From positions 1,817,501 to 1,881,500 of the forward strand of contig NC_087390.1 in the NCBI RefSeq assembly GCF_963675165.1: a stretch of 64,000 bases of DNA, given 5' to 3'. A program made the translations under genes and the position numbers. Position 1 is the stretch's first letter; each line of letters begins with the position of its first letter. Of this stretch, positions 1 through 11,700 are shown in pieces. Source of the stretch: Halichondria panicea (taxonomy: Eukaryota > Porifera > Demospongiae > Suberitida > Halichondriidae). The notes under the pieces were generated by a model that was not told the DNA's origin, did no database searches, and worked only from the letters and a program-made list of their open reading frames with translations.

Positions 1-56
1 GGTGTGGGGTGGGGTATGAATCAAGTGATTGGTAAAGATCATTAATGCAACAAAAT
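1..56 (+). other. Intron edge of USP40-like copy 0
   Basis: These bases match the first part of the intron after exon 10 in copies A (from 12018) and C (from 52458), so the window opens at the splice donor of a further USP40-like copy lying to the left. After 56 the match is lost and inserted repeats follow. No exons 11-29 of this copy are visible in the window, although its last exons reappear at 7489-8274. Confidence 0.75.
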
Positions 57-190
57 ACATTACGGTGATTACATGCATTACGGTGATTACATGCATTACG
101 ATGATTACACCCATTACTGTAATTACATACATTATGGTGATTACACCCATTACAGTGATTACACCCATTACACACTTATTACAGTGATTA
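57..190. repeat. Degenerate 18-bp minisatellite
   Basis: About seven imperfect copies of a unit like CATTACGGTGATTACATG. A single leftover unit occurs at about 4863-4880, so the elements between may have landed in a once continuous array. The units sit directly against each other with no spacers, so this is not a CRISPR array. Confidence 0.8.
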
Positions 191-1053
191 GTTATTAGTA
201 AAACCAGTAGGTTTTACATAGGATTGGCAGTGGGTTTACCCGTGTTTAGCAATATTTCAATTATTTTGACTCATGTTCAAACTGTTCTATCTCTGCAGGG
301 AAAGGCCACATCAAGAAACTTGCTAGACAGATAGTTTATTTAGCCTTTTCTCTCTTTGTATCTCTCATTTCATAATCCATGAACATTTTAATGAATGAAT
401 ATTGTCATTTTAAAAATTGTACTATTTCTACGTTTCACCGCTCTTTGTCTGACTGACTAAGCAAGTAAGTAAGTGAGTAAGTAAGTTTCTTGCCCAGCAT
501 TTGCTCCAAGTACAGCCATCTCCAGGACATTCTACACAGGATTTCCAAACGACTACAACCTGGATTAAAAAGCGCTTCTTTAGATTTGCGATTGCTTCCA
601 CAAGGCAGATGACCTCTCAGTCTCTATTTCTCTTACCTAGACAATTCCGCCATCTTTAATGACTCAGCAATTGCGTTGTGGCCAATAATTAATAATAGAT
701 AGGCGTGGCTAATAAACCGTGCCTAAAATCAGTGCAGTGCTTTTCCAGAGCCTGAGGTGTTGCTTTTCTTCACACTGTTCAGCTCTAGCTCCCTTTCTCT
801 GACAGGCATGCTATATGCACTGGCTAGATATCATGCTCTTAATGGCTGTCATTTAATACTGATTCACAAATTCAACATATCAAGCAATATTACTCATTAC
901 TATAATTAGTATAGCTAATTATTAGTCCAGAGATATTCGAGAAGATATCTGATTAGTCCTGTCTTCTCTTCTTGAACTTCTGTACTGCCTCTTGACTTTC
1001 CACTTTTATGCATGTCATGATACGTAAACTGTACTGAAAAAGAAAGGGAATCC

Positions 1054-2468
1054 AGGGGCGGATCCAGGATTTAAGGAAGGGGGGTTCTTATAGTAATTCT
1101 TGTCCGCGCAAAAAGTTCACTCGGTGCGCAGCGCCGAAATTTTTGTGACCACGCCCCTTTTAAAGTACCACGCCCACTAATTAACCCTCATGTTCTCCCT
1201 CATGATTTATAAACACAGGAGAGATGGTTGTGACTGGAGGAGAGATAGTAGTGGTCCCCAGTGGAAAGACAGCCGGTGGTGGCTGGTGAAGAGGAGACTT
1301 GGCTATATATAGACTTGTAGAACTTGACCATCAATATATTATTGATTTTATAGCAATTATACATGTAAGTATGCAGTGTCATGCACTCTCCCTTACCTGA
1401 AACTTTCCTCTTCTTACACCAGGAGTCAAGGATTCATGGCTAGATATAATAATCGCTTGACCACAGTGCAAATCAATGTGGCTGCAGTAGCCAGCCCCAC
1501 CCTCTTGTTATGTAGACTCGCAAGCCACTCCCTTTTCTCTGATTGGACGGGGGCGGGAGAAAAGGGACTGGTGACTCTGGGACACATTTTGTGTCTCTAC
1601 CAGAATTTGGGTAGAGATTATTCATTGATTTTTCCACGTGATCCAAAAATTGCGTGAGGTTAAGTAGAATTGCGTAGCCTGCAAAAGTGATCGCGGGCTT
1701 CTTAGCTACAGTTTAAGAATGGATGCTAGTGCTAGAAAAGAGAAGATGATGGAGTAATAACATCATCAGGCATTCAGCTAGGATATAGTCATCTAAGACA
1801 CCAGCAGAGATTAGCTTGTTTTAGTTTTACGTGATGAGAACTGGCAGCCGAAAGTCATTGGTTGCCTAAAGCTTTTAATAACCTGTACAATACAAGACAG
1901 ATAATGGCAGACGGCAGCAGTTGAATTGAGAGTAGTCAGACTTGTACAAGCTGTCTTAAATCGCTGCCACTCCTCGGTTTAAAGAAGGACTGCCAAGATT
2001 TCTACGTTCATCAGCTGTTCCATGCTAATCCACAAGTTGTGGCACAACAGACACTGGTACAAGGATCTATAAAATCAAAAGGCTGGCTAGATAGATCTGT
2101 ATACTTGTCTTCTGTGTCTTTAGCTTTTAACGCATCAGAATAAATTGGATAATTTGCACGTGACATTAATATTTAATAGCATTCCTGATTTACATAAGCT
2201 GTAGCCCAGAGTCACCAGTCCCTTTTCTCCCGCCCCCGTCCAATCAGAGAAAAGGGAGTGGCTTGCGAGTCTACTTGTTATGTAGAGAGAACCAGCCCCA
2301 CCCTTTTATTATGCAAAGAGAACCAGCCCCACCCTTTTATTAAGCAGAGAGGACGTACTTTGTACGACTTTGTCACGACAGTACTGTACAGTTAGCTAGC
2401 TAGCTAATATATACTAGCTGGAAGGGTAGTTCGTACGAACCCAACGAACTACCTCTGGATCCGCCCCT
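1054..2468. mobile_element. hAT-like non-autonomous element, 8-bp target duplication
   Basis: Terminal inverted repeats start AGGGGCGGATCCAG and end CTGGATCCGCCCCT. The flanks at 1046-1053 and 2469-2476 are both GGGAATCC, and the empty site at about 54160 has that octamer once, so the boundaries are well fixed. An 8-bp duplication is typical of the hAT superfamily. Inside, 1500-1585 and 2206-2280 form a second inverted repeat. No transposase is present. Confidence 0.85.
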
Positions 2469-2780
2469 GGGAATCCGACTAGAAAAACATTTGCAATGTG
2501 AAAAATTGCTAGGATTGGCCAGGGGAACCACAAAAAAGCGTGGAAACAAGAAATCAGACGAGAGCATAACTCCAATCCGTTACAACGTCATGAACATGTA
2601 CAATACATAGTATATAGACTGTGTTCCAGATCCATCTACCAGCTTCCATCCACCACAGCAGGCCACCAGTATGTCCGTGCATGTTACTACACATGGATGG
2701 ACTGTGTGTACCTGTGCTCAACACTGCATGTGTTAATTCATCACAAATCATCATGATTATAATTATACCCGCACAATTTT

Positions 2781-3198
2781 GTGACAGGCTCTGGGAAAAC
2801 AGACCAATTGGCGCAAGCTATAATTTTTGCGATCTATATACCAGATGATAGAGCAAAGAATTGCCTACGCATTGATATGCTTAGTTTGCACATAACTCGT
2901 TCCATGCCTGAGTTATGCGCGTTGGAAACTCGAAGTTATAAAACAGCAGTATTGAGAAACGCCCACTCAAAGATTGCTAAATTGGGAAAAGTAAGGTAAT
3001 GGTGCCTGCTTAGACAAGCGCTTTGGTGGAACGAGTTGGATTCAGAGCATCAGATTTTGCAGAGAGGTAGTAGAAACACTGTAGATAACCATAAGCCAAG
3101 AAAAAAATTTATGAGATTATATACTGTAGTCTATAAATCTGGCTATTGCTCAAAACCAATATCTGCTCCAATTGGTCTGTTTTCCCAGAGCCTGTCAC
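2781..3198. mobile_element. Nested MITE with about 33-bp inverted repeats
   Basis: The left end reads GTGACAGGCTCTGGG and the right end is its complement; the arms match for about 33 bp. It interrupts the composite element, as the uninterrupted relative around 53800-53850 shows. No coding capacity beyond chance frames. I could not fix a target duplication. Confidence 0.75.
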
Positions 3199-3695
3199 AA
3201 ATGGATGTATAATAAATATATAGGGATTGGTCATCACCCCCACCAGTAAAAATTGCGTGGTATATTGACCGGGAAAACTTGGAAAACTACCAGTACATGT
3301 GATTGACATTGTAACGGATTGGAGTTATGCTCTCGTCTGATTTCTTGTTTCCACACTTTTTTGTGATTCCCCTGGCCAATCCTAGCAATTTTTCGGCACT
3401 ACTGAGCCAATATATCCCATGTGCGCAGGAGTGAGCTGTGTAACAACTGCATTCCTTGTGCATTTCTTTCGTGTACACATCACTCCTTTTATAGGACAAC
3501 TAGTTTCAACTACTTGTGGTCGGCTGTGGAATGCACCAGACGCATGAAAAAAGTTTTCTGCCTACCACTGAATCTGTTAACAGTGTTATACTATAAAAGG
3601 GACCATTTCAGGTTACTGGGTGGAGGATTGGCTTTAGGTAACTTCAGCCATACTATGCCAGTATCTAGATAGTGGCACAGTTCAAGGCTTGACCT

Positions 3696-4787
3696 TAGCC
3701 TCGATCCCAGGCCGAGTTTTCGCTTTTATAACGGTTAGGCGAACAACTCCTGGTACTAGTTGTCTGCGCATGCGTCAGTCGTTCGTCAGATTCTGACGAA
3801 TGGATATTCTCGTTCACTTTCGTGACATTTATATTCGTGTACTATCGTGTACTAGAAGTCAGTTCCCGTTTTATCATTATTGGAATCGATTGGAATCGAT
3901 TGGAATGGCTCTTAGCTGAAGCTTCTCTCTTCTCTGAAGCTTATTCTGAAGACTGAACAACAAGGGAAGAGGTATAAAGCTTTGTCAAGCTTGTTAAGGT
4001 CAGATATTTTTGTGTGGGCCCTATGGCCGGCTATGCTATCAAGTCTTGTTCATGTTTGGCAAGAATGTAGGTAGACTATAGTTTCATCATTAATATGGTG
4101 GATCAAGTGAAGAGTGTGAGCTAGAGAACTTGGTGCTGCCATCATCAGCTCGTCGACAATGACACTATAACCGAGAAATTTCTACACGTATTTAAAATGT
4201 CTACTTCTCTGTACAGGAGCAATGGCTAATATCCAGCTGTCCCAACAGTGCTCCTCTTGGCTATACTAACGGACGAGACTGGACAGTTTGAGGTAAGGGT
4301 TTAACCGTCTTTGGTTTCTTTTAATATTGTCCTATACTCACAGACACAGGACTGGAGTATGACCTGCTCATTCGAGCGTTGCTGGGTAGCTCAGAGACAT
4401 CAAGAGAATCTACGTTTTCTCAAGCAATGAGTTACGAGTTGGGGCCTAGAATCAGAGAAGTCCAGCAGCCTGCTAAATCTTTTTGAAACGTAATTTGAAG
4501 GCATTCAATCATCCTGAAGTTTCCCTGGGTCACTGTAATTGTGCTGCAGCACAACTGGCAACTCCCCAGGCCTTTGTGAAGCAGCTCCCTATGTGCATCT
4601 TTTGTGTACTCACTCTGTGCATTTTCTGTGTAGAAATTTCAATTATTGATTTATTAAATATTTTTGCCGACCACAAATATACAATGAAAATTTGACACAT
4701 GCGCAGACAACTAGTACCAGGCCCAGTTGTTCGCCTAACCGTTATAAAAGCGAAAACTCGGCCTGGGATCGCTTTTATAACGGTTAG
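3696..4787. mobile_element. 9-bp-duplication family, member 1
   Basis: Flanked by GCTTGACCT at 3687-3695 and 4788-4796. The left end starts TAGCCTCGATCCCAGGCCG, shared with the members at 37177 and 39405. The arms extend over about 75 bp as an inverted repeat (3703-3775 against 4700-4772). The right tip is altered: the last bases repeat an internal piece of the arm instead of the usual terminal bases. No convincing ORF inside. Confidence 0.8.
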
Positions 4788-4938
4788 GCTTGACCTGTGC
4801 CATATGGCAGATATTGGCACAGTGTTTCCTTTGATCTGCCCACTCAAAATGCAACAACACCTATTACGGTGATTACACGATTCATGACAACATTACATTG
4901 ACATCACTGCTTTCTCCTAGTGCTTTCACTTTCTAGAT

Positions 4939-5550
4939 ACAGTATACATCAATAAAAAGTTCCCGTTCCATTTCTAAAAACGCACGTTTAAACGGTAGCG
5001 TTAAAACGCGACCAATTTCTCATTATAAATTAAAACGGTGACGTCATCATGAAAAATTTAAATTACTTACACAATGATACTATACTGTATAATTTGTAGT
5101 ACAATGAGCTAGCTAGCTAGCTAGCTATTATAAAGTACGCAGCCATGCAGTCAGACATACTGGAAAAGAGACAATGGTCTTCAAAAACGGTCATTCCAGG
5201 TCACAAATAACTTGCATGGAGGGCAACTTAGTCTTGGGGCTGATGCGAGACCGAGAACAACTGGGGAAACGGTACACTGTTGCAAAATAGCATCTATAAG
5301 CTATAACTAAGAGGATTAAAGCGCTAGATATACTGTAGTACACAAGCTAGCTAGCTAGCTACTGCTACACTGTACGCACGATCACAAGTTAACGAATCTG
5401 CTTACTCAGCAATTTTTCTGCACATGCGTGAAAACGGTAGCGTTTTGCATAATACAATGCGTTCATTATGCGTTTTGTTTTATGCGTTTAAACGGGAACG
5501 GTGCGTTTTACGCAAACGGAACGGGAACTTTTTATTAATGGGTACTGTAC
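4939..5550. mobile_element. MITE with ATCAATAAAAAGTTCCCG ends, copy 1
   Basis: The ends are inverted copies: the left contains ATCAATAAAAAGTTCCCG and the right contains CGGGAACTTTTTATTAATG. A related element in opposite orientation lies at 14707-15281 and shares the interior. No ORF. Confidence 0.75.
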
Positions 5551-5600
5551 ACTTTACATGAGCCCACTACCACATTATTTCCCACCAAACAACGATCATA

Positions 5601-5741
5601 ATGACTACAGTTTCTCGAGCCCCCTTCAGCAACATCTCCAACGAAGAAAATGAGGCACGTGCACCAACCACAGTACCAATGAAGAAAAGCTGTCAACCTT
5701 TGGCTCCACTGCCAGTAGAAGAGCCTATCCTTGAAGAACAG
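5601..5741 (+). CDS. Possible single exon, cyclin-B-like N terminus
   Basis: An open 47-codon stretch begins with ATG at 5601 and ends at a plausible donor (CAG followed by GTTAAA). Residues 6-14 read RAPFSNISN, which fits a loose destruction-box pattern (R-x-x-F/L-x4-N), and the rest is rich in Pro and Glu, as in B-type cyclin N termini. No cyclin box follows. The next bases match the 3' flank of the TRAF-like copies, so this may be a stray exon left by rearrangement. The assignment rests on one short motif. Confidence 0.25.
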
Positions 5742-5877
5742 GTTAAACAGTCTTTCTTTCTATTTACTAACCAGGCCTCTGTGCAGACGTTAATTACACT
5801 CACAATCAAAATTGATAATTAACTTTTAAAATCTGCTAAGATACAGTCACGGTATAGTTCCCAACATTGTGTACTAT

Positions 5878-7272
5878 TTAGAGAGCCTTCACTTTCATAA
5901 ACAGTCTGAACTTGAGATAGTCGTCTTTGAGGTACTGAGTGTTTGTGTCAGCACAGTAACCTAGGCGATCCAGGGGGAAGAATTTGCATGAGTCGCCAAA
6001 ATATGTTGCTTTCCCCTTCAAAATTTTTGTTTCCGATCCTATGTTGTGTCCATGGTCACCCAGCTGGTTGAGCATCTGTAGGATAGCTACACCTTCTGTT
6101 TTGCTATCATCATGGTCTTTATAGATGCAGACTGACAAATGTGTTCCGGTACCAGATCCAACACCTTTTGTAAACGCTTTGAATGAGAACTGCCACCCTT
6201 GTGTAGTAAACCCTCCACTATCCCAGCGTCCATTGATGGGTTTTGTTTGTTGTTTTGTAAACTCAGTGAGAGTAAACTCGTGGCAAGAAAATCCATTTAG
6301 CAATAACAAATCATTCTGTATCTTCATTGTGTTGGCTTCCATCGTGGTCTTTAGGTCACTGACCTTTGTGTCAAGGTTTCTAGCTTGTTGCTCTAGATCT
6401 TGGAAGTTGGTATTGACTTTAGCATCAAGATTTTCCAATTTGGTAGCAACTTTTGCGTCCAATTGTTGAATCTTGGTATCAATGGTATTGCCCTGTTCCT
6501 TCACCTGTTTCACATATTTCTGCAAGTCGACTATTTGTTGGTCTTTCTCCTTCATTTTCTGGTGTAGCTCTCTCGTTAGTTGCAGGTTGATGAGGGTGGC
6601 TGTCAGGAGGTGGTGTTGGGCACTCTCTGTCATGTGACCCACCAGATCTCTTCGAGAAACCTTCACGTCACATCCAGCTCCAACAAACTCACACTCCACA
6701 AGTTGTAGGGGGCACTCCAGCAGGTGGCTATCAGCTTGGCAGCGAGGGACGATACCGATCTCACATTGGTTGGGACAAGGCAGGGGGTAGTTGTCACAGC
6801 AAGGGGTGTGGTCATTTGTTCCAATATCGTGGGTGGACACAAAGTCGCAATATTGGCAATTCCAGGGACGTTTTGGACAAGAGGTGGTGTGGTGGTTCAA
6901 GTCCCCCAGTTCCCCCGTCCACTCACACCCACTCTTTTTGTGGGGACAACGAACATTTAATTTGTTGATTGTGTTTCGTTTGAAGAACTTGTCTTTCAGT
7001 GTTTTAAAGGGAGCGTTGTTACACATAGGACAAGGCTTGTCATCTCTGATGATCCTTTGAGCAGCTTTCTCTGAGATGTGCTGTCCACAGCAGTCGGTTT
7101 GATGTGGCTCCACCAGAATCTCAAGAGTAACTGGACAGTACAAGTCCTTGTCAGGTTGTTCAACAAGGTCGTAGTCAGGTTCAGCTGGCTGGGTGATCTG
7201 TTCTGGGGGGTGGGTAGCAGCTGGTTCTTGGTTCCTCACTGAGTTAGAACAGTCACTGTTACTGGTAGCCAT
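5878..7272 (-). CDS. TRAF-like RING/TRAF-zinc-finger/MATH protein (TRAF-A), intact
   Basis: A single uninterrupted 464-codon frame. Residues 46-84 form a RING-type cysteine/histidine cluster (CPVT, CCGQH, CPMC). Residues 109-205 carry repeated Cys/His pairs of TRAF-type zinc fingers. Residues 222-312 are heptad-rich with a repeating LDAKV/LDTKV pattern, a likely coiled coil for oligomerisation. Residues 328-464 look like a MATH/TRAF-C domain (CHEFTL, FTTQGW, GTHLSV). Known relatives are cytoplasmic adaptors or ubiquitin ligases in receptor signalling. The gene has no introns and lies antisense between the lost middle and the tail exons of USP40 copy 0, so it was nested in that gene. It is the only one of the three TRAF copies without a frameshift. 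Start chosen at MATSNSD, shared by all copies. Confidence 0.85.
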   Translation of the reverse strand: MATSNSDCSNSVRNQEPAATHPPEQITQPAEPDYDLVEQPDKDLYCPVTLEILVEPHQTDCCGQHISEKAAQRIIRDDKPCPMCNNAPFKTLKDKFFKRNTINKLNVRCPHKKSGCEWTGELGDLNHHTTSCPKRPWNCQYCDFVSTHDIGTNDHTPCCDNYPLPCPNQCEIGIVPRCQADSHLLECPLQLVECEFVGAGCDVKVSRRDLVGHMTESAQHHLLTATLINLQLTRELHQKMKEKDQQIVDLQKYVKQVKEQGNTIDTKIQQLDAKVATKLENLDAKVNTNFQDLEQQARNLDTKVSDLKTTMEANTMKIQNDLLLLNGFSCHEFTLTEFTKQQTKPINGRWDSGGFTTQGWQFSFKAFTKGVGSGTGTHLSVCIYKDHDDSKTEGVAILQMLNQLGDHGHNIGSETKILKGKATYFGDSCKFFPLDRLGYCADTNTQYLKDDYLKFRLFMKVKAL

Positions 7273-7488
7273 ATTTAGGCTGGGTTAGTTTGTAAACAGC
7301 CACTCCCTCAGTTTATCTGTGGTGTGTGTGGTAAAAATAATCATTGCTCTGCATGCTCTGTGTATAACAATATACATTGTCTTTGTATCTGTACCCAATC
7401 GCCCTAAATGGCAACAAACAGTATATTCATCCATTAGCACTATAAACCATGCTAATTATCTGTTCCATCTTTCCCCTATTACACGTAG

Positions 7489-8274
7489 ACTACGTCAGAA
7501 ACTGTCGTCAGAGTCAAATGACAACAAAGGTTGCCTATACACAGTGCTGCACCAAGAAAAGGAACTATACAGTAAGTCAGTGAAGTGATACTGTAGTAAA
7601 TAATTCAGTTAGTCTCGAGGCTGGGCACGCTCTGCCCAATTTGTCTTGCTAAGAGGCTGGAATTCGAGATTACATTTCAGTGTACATGCTGTATGTAATA
7701 CGCTTATTTCCACTTTTTTCACCAAATACGTATTATGATATCCCAACAAATTTATCCCCCTCTGTTCTAAATGCCCCCATGCAGGACTACTATATATATA
7801 TACAGTGGTGTTCAACCTGTGTGTGAGGTTACCTGGAGAGAGGGGATATGGACCACACACTGAGGTAATGGTGGCTCTGTAGTGGTAATATTTAATTTGG
7901 TGCCATAACTTACACAGAAACGATGTATTATACTGTTCTCACAAATTTATTGGATCTACTACACGTATTTACGTATGATTGTGCGAAATGTGTACCCACT
8001 ATATACATTGTATTCCCATACCCGTAACCATGCACTATTTCCATTCCAATTTCACATATAATCCAGTGGTTAAAATCCAGACCCATCCGTGGATGAAGAT
8101 GCCTACTCTCTCACTGACATCACTATTCAAGAGACGGGGAAAAAACTACCCACAAGACCACCTCAACTAAATACACAGGAGCTAAGCAAGGAGCGTCTTC
8201 CAGGAAGTAAGAATAATCGTCTGGCCGCAAAGAAACTACAAAAGCAAATGTGGATCAGATCATCTACCCAATAA
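7489..8274 (+). pseudogene. 3' exons of USP40-like copy 0
   Basis: Exon pieces are at 7489-7571, 7785-7864 and about 8067-8274. The first two join in frame and give CVRLPGERGYGP, which resembles the late ubiquitin-like region of human USP40 (recalled as VRIPGERTYAP). The last piece encodes an acidic VDEDAYSLTDI stretch, like the acidic segment near the human C terminus, and stops at 8272-8274. The exons expected between these parts in human are not visible, and the last piece is not obviously in phase. The copy also lacks exons 11-29, so it is probably dead. The next copy starts about 620 bp downstream. Confidence 0.6.
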
Positions 8275-8762
8275 TTATACTGACACGCTGCAGCAAGCCC
8301 AGCCCCTCCCCTGCTCCCAACGCAACTCCATTCCCTCCCCACAAGGCTCCATCACCACCACTATCACTCAAGGTTGCTACTGCCCCTCTCAATCTGGATC
8401 TATAGCAGTCTGAAGGATCTCTACTCTATATAAGAACAGATTTTATGATAGTCTAAGGAACAGTTTGTGTGAACAGTTGTATAGTTTAGCAGGCTAGCAG
8501 GTAGAGTCAGCAATCAATGTTCAATTTTAGTTGGAAGTTTCAAGTATCTAGCAACATTTCTCGGGACCTTTATACGTGGGTGTAATGGCTTGTTGTCATA
8601 GTTACTTATCTGAGATGAGGGGGTGACTGACTATAAACAGTAGCCACAAAAATGAATTTCTTTAACCTCTGCACCATTATTTAATATGAGAGAGACTCTA
8701 AAATTAGCTAGCTATAGCCGCGGCCAAGCTATATTAAAGAAACTATAAAGACATAAGACAAG

Positions 8763-8776
8763 TATAATATATAAGC
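8763..8776 (+). promoter_or_regulatory. TATA-like element upstream of USP40-A
   Basis: TATAATATATAAGC lies about 125 bp before the first ATG and is repeated at the same distance in copy C (48504-48517). Conservation reflects recent duplication, so the functional evidence is weak. Confidence 0.35.
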
Positions 8777-11700
8777 AGAGGGCAGCTCAGTAAGTCTGAT
8801 GTGGATCATTGATCTACTATTGTACAATTCCTACAGGGTTGTGTCCATTGCCGACCGATAGTCGACTACCCACCTGATCTCACCACACACACACACAATG
8901 CTTGAGGGTCTGTTTGACGAGGAGACTGTCGAGTACGATGCAAAGTCTGCAGGGGGTAACGAGAGCTCACGAGTGCCCCGCCCACCCACCCCCCGGAACA
9001 ACACGAGGCTGTGTGGTCTCAGTAACCTTGGTGCCACCTGCTACCTCAACTCACTGTTACAGACTCTGCATTTTACTCCAGAGTTGAGAGGTAGGCAAAT
9101 TTGTATCCTGTTCATAAAAGTTGAGTTTTATAAGTACTGAAGCGATGGGAATTAGCTACATAGGTGACTCGTGTACATGACTCTATTGGATGGTAGTATC
9201 CATGCAGTTTAGTTAGTCTTAGTGAATGAACATGACTGAATGCAAGTTTCTTTCGGGACAGGGGTGCTAGATCTACATCTGGGACAGTCTCGGCTAATTC
9301 GGGACAGTTGGCAGAGACTGGTATATGCACAGCTTGCTTGTAGATAGATCTAATACTTTTTTTAAAATTGTGATCATTTTCCTGTTCACAAAATTGATAT
9401 GCTGAATTTTTTGTCCGTAAATGATCCAGCAAATGTGGCAAGTGGGCAGATTTCAGTGTTATTAGTTCTCACCTCATGTGTCAGTGTCTGTTAGCTCAAC
9501 AAGTAATGTGCTCTCAATGAACACCACCATTAATGAATCTACCCACTGTACTGCAGAGGAACTATTCAAACTGACTGAGACAGAGTTGGGCATCTTCTCC
9601 ACTCAGGAGGGAGCAGACAACTCCATGGTAACCAGGAGCACTATAATTATTAACTATTTGCAGTTGTCTAGGAAAAATTAACGCCCTATATAGTGGAACA
9701 CACTTTATACAGTGTTTTACAGATGTGGCCTTTGTTGAGAAGTTCTACACAAACTGCTCATTTGGGACCTGTGGGCTTTTGTTCAGAGGGTGGTTGGTTC
9801 CATTGTAGTTTGATTGTTGTCATGGCTGCCCTCTGGCTGTTTAGCACATCTATATAATCTCTGTCTGTGCTCAGGTGCGAGTGATTCCTGTCCAGCTGCA
9901 GAAGTTGTTTGCCAATCTCCTGCTGCTCAACCAGCAGAGTTGCAGTGTGGACGCTCTCACAAACAGCTTTGGTTGGAGCAACAGTGAGGTATGTGGTTAA
10001 TGCAGTAACAGCATGAATATTGAATATGAAGTAGGGAGCATTGTTTGTAGAGCAGTGCTGATCCACTGTACAACTATACATCACCGAGGGTTACAAGTGG
10101 TACAGCCTTATAACACTCCAAATCTTGCTTTCACAATTAGAACTGGCCAACATAATCCACTTTCCCTTCTTCCCCAATATCCCCCACTCCCGCAATCCAT
10201 CTTTAACTTCAATTCCCCCTCCCTCTCCGTCAGATAATCTGTCAGGTATGTGGTCGTGTGAGTGAAAGGGAACAAGAATACCTAGACCTGGCCGTGGCCC
10301 TCTCCACTAGCCCCTCTTTGGAGGGGGTGCTCCAGGAATCGTACATCGAACAGGAGTTGCTGGAGGGAGCCAACCAATATCGTTGTGAGAAGTGTGGCAA
10401 GCTCGTCGACGCTAAGAGGGTGAGAGTTGCACTCTTAAATGACAGACTACTCGTTTACTCTTGCCATAGTGATGTGCATTTTCAAAGTGGTGATTTTTTG
10501 CCTAGCCTGTGGTAAACTTGTATAGGCCTAGAAGGTGGTTAGTACCGACCAGTGTGGGCACATCCCTGTAGTCTGAAAGACTTATAGAAGGCGCTACAGT
10601 TGTGAAGAAATTGCCATACAACTAAAAGCCTGTACAGCTTAATGAAAGTGATAATTATGTTATACAACGATGCTATAATGCACCATTGCTCTACATGTGT
10701 TTCATACACTTCTCAGGGCTGCAAGATTCGGCAGCTGCCACAGATTCTCACGATAGCCCTCCTCAGGTTTCTCTATGACTACGAGAAGGGTGAGAGATAT
10801 AAGGTAAGAAACTGATAGTAGTACAATGTTTGAGATATTTACTTAAAACCACAAATTGCATAATCGCTATGTATGAGAAAAGAAACGTTTTACGTACGTG
10901 TGCTTATAACTTGGCTGACCGTACAATAGACACCTTTCAAGTATTCCAAGCTATAATTCCTCCAGGACACTAGCAAATTCAAGTTCCCACTTGAGTTGGA
11001 CATGGCCCCCTACTGTGAGAATGGCTCGGTGGGGGGTAGCAGTGTGTACGAGCTGTTCTCGGTGGTCATTCACAGTGGCAGCACTCACTCCGGACACTAC
11101 ACTGCCTACATTCGGGACATTGATGGACTTGGAACTTGGGCTTCCCCCGTGAGTCAACCTAAATTCTCATTCGGTGGTTTCATATTCTTGACAATGTTAG
11201 GGAGTACCTGTTACAGTAAGAGTACAATTGTACAGGGAATGCCTATATAAAGGGGCACAACGTTTTGGCCATTATTATACAGAGTTGAAGAGTTGTTTTG
11301 TACATGCTCATTTTAGACCTGGATGCCTGGCTTTTATATCACAGTTGACCCCTCTTCAGTGGTGGAAGAGTTCCATTAATTGTAGTTTTACACATACTAC
11401 TCCACCCCCTCCCCTTCCCAGGACGAGGAAGTGGTCCAGTTGCCACGGGACCCGGCCTCTGGTAGTGTGGACCTCATCGACTTTGATAATCCTGCTGACC
11501 TCATGCTGGAGCTCCTCAAACAATGTGGGGGGTCTTCCACCATCTCCAAGCTCACAAAGGTGTGTGGGGGGTAGGGTTAATTTACTGAACAACCGTAGTG
11601 TGTTATGTTGGTGTATGTTAGGATATATGAATTCTGTTAGCAGTTTTATAGCACATGCATTGTTTGCTTTGATGGAAATTATCTGTACGCAGGCTCTACA

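Larger units (their letters stand above)
191..3395 (-). mobile_element. Composite element, inverted relative of 53611-55008
   Basis: The segment 191-1045 is the reverse complement of 54160-55010, and 2477-2600 plus 3219-3392 correspond to the inverted arms of the copy at 53611-54156. Two other elements are inserted in it (1054-2468 and 2781-3198), which explains the extra length. There is no long ORF, so it looks non-autonomous. The right edge is ragged: the arm is lost after about 3392. Confidence 0.7.

Noticed and set aside
2781-2999. Frame with MTGSGKTDQL, like a Walker A ATPase motif; the mirror frame at 3109-3309 has it too
   Set aside because: The motif is encoded by the inverted terminal repeat of a MITE and appears at both ends. 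No other ATPase motif follows.
4530-4847. 105-codon minus-strand frame
   Set aside because: It covers the inverted repeat end of a transposon and shows no family motif.
6724-7060. Plus-strand frames opposite TRAF-A (and matching ones at 27297 and 46485)
   Set aside because: Antisense shadows of the conserved zinc-finger coding sequence.
7979-8274. Possible independent small gene between TRAF-A and USP40-A
   Set aside because: Spliced with 7489-7864 it matches the C-terminal region of USP40, so it is read as the tail of copy 0.
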